A DNA stretch of 64,000 bases from Gammaproteobacteria bacterium (GTDB lineage Bacteria; Pseudomonadota; Gammaproteobacteria; Pseudomonadales; Cellvibrionaceae). Below the pieces are notes generated by a model. That model searched no databases, had not been told where the DNA came from, and saw only the letters and a program-made list of their open reading frames with translations. Position numbers and translations under genes: made by a program. Positions within the stretch are counted from its first letter, which is position 1. Every line of letters begins with the position of its first letter. This document shows positions 63,381 through 64,000 of the stretch, one piece after another. The DNA is taken from assembly GCA_021151835.1 (NCBI GenBank), contig JAGKWO010000008.1, forward strand, positions 133,638 through 197,637, in the 5' to 3' direction.

Positions 63381-63403
63381 AAAAGGCGCCCTAAGCGCCT
63401 TAT
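63381..63403 (-). terminator. Hairpin with T-run between def and fmt
   Basis: 7-base stem aaggcgc / gcgcctt with a T-run on the minus strand. It lies inside the def-fmt gap and could lower read-through into fmt. Confidence 0.7.
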
Positions 63404-63408
63404 ATGGC

Positions 63409-63918
63409 TCAGCGCGCTTCCGCCTTGTGCTTTTTTTCCAGCTTGCTGCGGATACGCGAGCGTTTGAATGGGGAGATATGGTCGACAAACAACTTGCCAT
63501 TCAGGTGATCGAGTTCATGTTGGATGCAAACAGCCAACAGCCCTTCCGGCTCAATTTCGAAGGCGTTGCCATCGCGATCAAGCGCTTTTACCCGGATATG
63601 GCCGGGGCGCACCACCGTTTCATAGAAGCCGGGAACGGAAAGGCAGCCTTCATCGTATTCGCTGGTTTCCTGGTCGAGAACCTCGATTTCCGGGTTGATA
63701 AACACCAGCGGCTGGGATTTATCTTCACTCAAGTCTATAACTACTACGCGCTTATGGACATTTACCTGCGTAGCGGCCAAACCGATACCGGGGGCCTCAT
63801 ACATGGTTTCGAACATGTCATCGACCAGCTTGCGGATGGTAGCATCCACTTCTGTGACGGGTTTGGCGACATTGCGCAGGCGTGGGTCGGGAAATTCAAG
63901 TATAGGTAACAAGGCCAT
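63409..63918 (-). CDS. def: peptide deformylase
   Basis: 169 residues. Removes the formyl group from new proteins. The three motifs are complete: GIGLAATQVN, EGCLSVPG (metal Cys) and HELDHLNG (two metal His and the catalytic Glu). Clean start at 63918. First gene of def-fmt-rsmB-trkA in this view. Confidence 0.97.
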   Translation of the reverse strand: MALLPILEFPDPRLRNVAKPVTEVDATIRKLVDDMFETMYEAPGIGLAATQVNVHKRVVVIDLSEDKSQPLVFINPEIEVLDQETSEYDEGCLSVPGFYETVVRPGHIRVKALDRDGNAFEIEPEGLLAVCIQHELDHLNGKLFVDHISPFKRSRIRSKLEKKHKAEAR

Positions 63919-64000
63919 AGTGTTTGTGACAAACTTCTAGTAAAAAGGTAATAACCGCTGCTAACATGATGATCGCACAGGATTTATGCAGTGCAAATGG

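Overview
The window looks like chromosomal DNA of a gammaproteobacterium, most probably Cellvibrio or a close relative. This is inferred from an exported rhamnogalacturonan lyase joined by a long serine-rich linker to a family 2 carbohydrate-binding module, from further Ser-rich linkers in exported proteins, and from Pseudomonas-like core gene order (gpmI-envC-ctpA-yibQ, yibN-grxC-secB, gmk-rpoZ-spoT-ridA, def-fmt-rsmB-trkA). No rRNA, tRNA, CRISPR array, prophage or insertion sequence was recognised.

Layout. 1-1703 (minus): ubiC and ubiA for ubiquinone synthesis; ubiA seems fused to a Lys/Ala/Pro-rich N-terminal extension, but the joint is frameshifted inside a hexanucleotide repeat. 1827-5050: an HU protein, a Na+ or H+/dicarboxylate-type symporter, an unknown protein and a small outer-membrane protein. 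5236-8196: hisB-hisH-hisA-hisF. 8266-13886 (minus): a small conserved protein, then yibQ, ctpA, envC and gpmI, mostly envelope maintenance. 14266-15571: yibN-grxC-secB. 15721-25533: ppx, a metalloprotease/MORN protein, ddl, the pectin lyase and ppk; polyphosphate synthesis and breakdown are both present. 25764-32281: a lipoprotein, a RoxA-like di-heme cytochrome, an S12 serine hydrolase next to a CPBP-type membrane protease, a small exported protein with a C-terminal anchor, and a deaminase. uvrD follows at 32471-34681.

The most unusual part is 35531-51751, six same-strand genes between uvrD and gmk: a one-module type I PKS (KS-AT-DH-ER-like-KR-ACP), a one-module NRPS (C-A-PCP-TE), an MMPL/RND transporter, a LolA-like periplasmic protein, an outer-membrane beta-barrel and a type II thioesterase. 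The adenylation pocket read from the sequence is D-V-W-H-I-S-L-I-D-K, a serine-type code. The release thioesterase has cysteine instead of serine in its nucleophile elbow. The PKS dehydratase and enoylreductase regions look degenerate, whereas the ketoreductase is intact and of B-type. The likely product is a beta-hydroxyacyl or otherwise partly reduced acyl chain joined to serine, with export or envelope insertion by a dedicated three-part system. Release as a beta-lactone is a testable possibility, not a conclusion.

52144-63918 returns to core genes: gmk, rpoZ, spoT, ridA, then a frameshifted berberine-bridge-type flavoprotein gene preceded by three 9-bp direct repeats at exact 17-bp spacing, then lpd, trkA, rsmB, fmt and def on the minus strand.
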